64,000 nt of DNA from Exiguobacterium sp. s48 (GTDB taxonomy: Bacteria > Bacillota > Bacilli > Exiguobacteriales > Exiguobacteriaceae), in assembly GCF_018617395.1 (NCBI RefSeq), contig NZ_JACSKC010000001.1, positions 1,550,001 through 1,614,000 on the forward strand, in the 5' to 3' direction. Positions 61,938 to 64,000 of the stretch are shown here, piece after piece; the stretch's first letter is position 1; every line of letters starts with the position of its first letter. The position numbers and the translations under genes are program-made. The notes under the pieces are model-generated. The model worked only from the letters and a program-made list of their open reading frames with translations. It was not told the DNA's origin and ran no database searches.

Positions 61938-62638
61938 CAATCTTCCCCCCTGACGAATCGTTGGATGACCGGATCGTCCGACTCATCGATGAACGATGCG
62001 TCCCCAAATGCAAGTAGTTCCCCGTTCTTCAAGAACCACATGTCGTCACTCACCCGCCGTGCCTGGTCGAGATCATGGGTAATCCAAATGACGGTCACGC
62101 CGTACGATTGTTGCAGTTTTCGAATGAGTCGCTCGATCTCTTTCACCGTCCGGTAATCAAGGCTCGCCGTGATCTCATCGAGCAAGAGCACGTCCGGTTT
62201 ATTGACGAGTGTCCGCGCGATGGCGACCCGGCTCCGTTCCCCACCCGACAGTGATTTGATGGGTTGGTCGAGGAGCGCCTCACTCAAGTCGACGCGATGG
62301 AGCAATTCGGCAGCCCGGTCGCGGTCAAGTGTCTCGTCGAAGATGGCTTTCGGGAGATTCAAGTTGTCGTACACCGTCCCTTGAATCATCGGCGCGCTTT
62401 GGAACGCCATCCCAATTTTCTTTCGTAGCTCGAGGATGTCCATCTCCGCGATGTCTTCCCCTTTAAATAAAATCGTGCCCGTGTCCGGTGACAGCAATCC
62501 GTTGATATGCTTCAGACACGTCGTCTTGCCGGCGCCGCTCGGTCCGACGAACGTCGTGATCCGTCCTTCCCGGAACGTCCCGGACACATGGTGCAGGATG
62601 TCTTGATGACTCACATCTTTGAATTCAATGATTGACAT
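61937..62638 (-). CDS. fetA: ABC transporter ATP-binding protein, FetA-like
   Basis: A 233-residue ATPase with Walker A GPSGAGKTTCLKH, signature LSGGERSRVAIART, Walker B DVLLLDEITASLD and His loop WITHDLDQ. The start at 62638 begins MSIIEFKDVS with AGGAGGC upstream. The open frame to 62728 is upstream sequence. It pairs with FetB. Confidence 0.9.
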   Translation of the reverse strand: MSIIEFKDVSHQDILHHVSGTFREGRITTFVGPSGAGKTTCLKHINGLLSPDTGTILFKGEDIAEMDILELRKKIGMAFQSAPMIQGTVYDNLNLPKAIFDETLDRDRAAELLHRVDLSEALLDQPIKSLSGGERSRVAIARTLVNKPDVLLLDEITASLDYRTVKEIERLIRKLQQSYGVTVIWITHDLDQARRVSDDMWFLKNGELLAFGDASFIDESDDPVIQRFVRGED

Positions 62639-62762
62639 GCTTCTCTCGCCTCCTGGTTCTAGTGTACAAAAAAGAGAGGATAAGGTGGTCCAGAATGCAG
62701 TCTGGAATCGGCTGTCCAAGAAAATCAATCATTAGCAGTTTACTGTTTCGGTATGTACATTT

Positions 62763-63173
62763 CTAAGGCAGAAATGGTGGAGGAAGGATTTGAGTCATTT
62801 CTTCTTTCAATTCCTCTTTGAATCTATTTATTTCACAATTATTCATATAAAAGATTAATTCACGTGGTTTACCTGTCTGGAAACGGAGCATGAACCTATA
62901 AAGAATTACCTCTTCACGTTCAATTGTCATACTAAAAATCGGTTCAACAGGATTGAGAATGAATTTGTTCAGTTCTCCATCTAACATGAGCGCAATTTGT
63001 GAAATCAGATATTCATACTCCGATTTCATGAGTAAAGCACCAAAAAAATGAAAACTCCCTCTCGATTCGACCGATAACGCTAACGTTGAAAAAATAAATG
63101 GATCGTCTTCCTTTTCTTCATATTTTCGAGGAAAGAGTTCAAAAAACAATCCAGCACGCTCTACAATCGCCAT
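62763..63173 (-). CDS. Unrecognised AT-rich gene, 136 aa
   Basis: A 136-residue cytoplasmic-looking protein with no signal peptide. Strand-rich segments (FSTLALSVESRGSFHFFGAL, FSMTIEREEVILYRF) suggest an alpha/beta fold. The size, composition and AT-richness recall polymorphic-toxin immunity proteins, but no toxin is adjacent and I cannot assign a family. It has a GAAGGTG site. It follows the 134-residue gene by 32 nt. Confidence 0.55.
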   Translation of the reverse strand: MAIVERAGLFFELFPRKYEEKEDDPFIFSTLALSVESRGSFHFFGALLMKSEYEYLISQIALMLDGELNKFILNPVEPIFSMTIEREEVILYRFMLRFQTGKPRELIFYMNNCEINRFKEELKEEMTQILPPPFLP

Positions 63174-63205
63174 TCCTTACACCTTCTTTGCAAATAAAAT
63201 CTATG

Positions 63206-63610
63206 CTAGATCATCTTTGTTATTGCTGGAGGATCAGCGGATAGCACTTCAATCACATCATTTGATGTAAGAAAAACATAGTGTTCCACTTCAACTATGC
63301 CCTCATACCGCTCCAAAGATTCTTGGGCAAACCATTCCAGATAACTAGAATTTTTCATTTTGAATAACGTCCAATTCCCGTACTCAAGATGTGCATAATG
63401 CTGATGCAGATGCTCTAACATCCTCAATCGTGAACCCTCATCCGAGTTTCGATAAGAAAGTACAAGACCATCAAACAGAAATGAATATTTCTGCCCTTCG
63501 GTTTCGCCCCTTAAGATAATTCGCAAAGAATCTCCATCGTCCAATAGTGACTCTTTGTACAGACGTGCCGGCATAGACTCTAACGGAATCCATTTTTCCC
63601 ATTCATTCAT
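63206..63610 (-). CDS. Unrecognised AT-rich gene, 134 aa
   Basis: A 134-residue cytoplasmic-looking acidic protein (themes WEKWIPLESMPARLYKESL, DSLRIILRGETEGQ). No family is recognised. It is the middle gene of a three-gene minus-strand unit between a 28-residue membrane peptide and the 136-residue gene, with a GGGGGAAG site. Confidence 0.55.
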   Translation of the reverse strand: MNEWEKWIPLESMPARLYKESLLDDGDSLRIILRGETEGQKYSFLFDGLVLSYRNSDEGSRLRMLEHLHQHYAHLEYGNWTLFKMKNSSYLEWFAQESLERYEGIVEVEHYVFLTSNDVIEVLSADPPAITKMI

Positions 63611-63645
63611 CTAGCTTCCCCCACTCGTCATTCATTCACTTGAAT

Positions 63646-63732
63646 TTATTCTCTTCGATCTTTTGAGAGAATTCCCAACCCTAACAGTAAGAGACCTAAA
63701 ATTAACACACCAACAAATGTAGTTACGGTCAT
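63646..63732 (-). CDS. 28-residue single-pass membrane peptide
   Basis: An ATG with GAAAGGTGA 7 nt upstream opens a 28-codon frame. The product is a hydrophobic helix (about residues 5-21, VGVLILGLLLLGLGIL) with a charged tail (SKDRRE). It looks like a one-helix membrane peptide, as found in small regulatory or toxin families. It leads the two AT-rich genes and follows the repeat cluster at 63803-63933. Confidence 0.55.
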   Translation of the reverse strand: MTVTTFVGVLILGLLLLGLGILSKDRRE

Positions 63733-63802
63733 ATTTCGTCACCTTTCGAATCATGTCATCTGTTACAACATTCGAGTTATATTTTGAAATCCCTTGTCCG
63801 TC

Positions 63803-63933
63803 TAATGTGTTCATTTCCTACTCATTTCCTTGATAAACATAGTCATCTCAGAACAAAATGAACATGTTTATCGCGTTTAAACATGTTCATTTATCCTTAA
63901 ACATAGTCATTTCCACTCAAAATGACCATATTT
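63803..63933. repeat. Cluster of inverted and direct 12-mer repeats
   Basis: Six related 12-mers of the form AAACATRKTCAT or its complement lie at about 63803 (weak), 63835-63846, 63858-63869 (reverse), 63879-63890, 63899-63910 and 63922-63933 (reverse). Two of them form a near-perfect inverted pair around 63857-63890. They lie upstream of the 28-residue peptide gene and may be regulator-binding sites. The rest of 63733-63957 shows no gene. Confidence 0.6.
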
Positions 63934-63957
63934 CTTTTTGTTACAGGTTAAACGAAC

Positions 63958-64000
63958 AAAGCGCTCGACCGTTTCCATACGAAACAGTCGGGCGCTTTTG
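63958..64000. terminator. Hairpin at the right edge, probably a terminator
   Basis: AAAGCGCTCGACCGTTTC pairs with GAAACAGTCGGGCGCTTT with a few mismatches, followed by TTTTG at the window end. It probably ends a gene beyond the window on the other side, or is bidirectional. Confidence 0.6.

Noticed and set aside
63632-63814. 60-codon minus-strand frame near the right end
   Set aside because: It is out of frame with the better supported 28-residue membrane peptide, which has a proper ribosome site.
1-64000. CRISPR arrays, tRNA or rRNA genes, complete insertion sequences
   Set aside because: No regular repeat-spacer pattern, cloverleaf-like or rRNA-like sequence, or transposase gene was seen on either strand.

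Overview
The window reads as a Bacillota (Firmicutes) chromosome, most likely Exiguobacterium or a close relative. The reasons are strong GGAGG-type ribosome sites, a T-box leader, a c-di-GMP-I riboswitch, a WecC/MnaA/TagGH-type wall-polymer locus, S-layer-like and Cna_B-repeat surface proteins, and a Fur-controlled siderophore operon. The genus is an inference from overall flavour; no 16S or other marker gene is present. No tRNA, rRNA, CRISPR array or complete insertion sequence was seen.

Positions 91-17352 (minus strand) are a surface-polysaccharide locus. Its promoter-proximal part encodes three very large multidomain glycosyltransferases, a 103-residue coiled-coil protein, a WecC-like UDP-ManNAc dehydrogenase, a TagG/TagH exporter and the MnaA epimerase. 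After an internal terminator come an unknown protein, an MBOAT O-acyltransferase, an AlgX/DHHW-type SGNH protein and a GT4 glycosyltransferase. Together they can make UDP-ManNAc and UDP-ManNAcA, assemble a glycan in the cytoplasm, export it by ABC transporter and acylate it outside.

Positions 17386-45492 hold the cell-surface machinery expected to work with that polymer. It includes a secreted 5'-nucleotidase, three paralogous heparinase II/III-type lyases (one without a signal peptide), an acyltransferase-3, a 1768-residue adhesin with nine Cna_B/SpaA repeats and a non-canonical LPFLG sorting signal, a c-di-GMP-riboswitch-controlled transglutaminase-like protein, a 961-residue S-layer-like protein, a subtilase and an Ig-domain protein. 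The nucleotidase and the S-layer-like protein share an N-terminal module of about 140 residues that does not look like an SLH domain. Between the lyases sits a sigma-70-like gene followed by a tyrosine recombinase, just downstream of a perfect inverted pair of palindromic sites.

Positions 45665-50970 hold an NlpC/P60 endopeptidase with SH3-like repeats, a small membrane protein, a tryptophan T-box leader and trpEG. A convergent DUF3885-like gene lies between the T-box and trpE. Positions 50974-55679 are a Fur-boxed siderophore uptake operon with an FNR-type reductase. Then follow a three-gene operon with a Zn-dependent phospholipase C-like protein, a TetR/SMR efflux operon with an NTF2-like protein and an SDR, an AT-rich island encoding a secreted amidase-domain protein, fetAB, and an AT-rich operon of a 28-residue membrane peptide with two unrecognised proteins. 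The last operon is preceded by a cluster of inverted and direct repeats.
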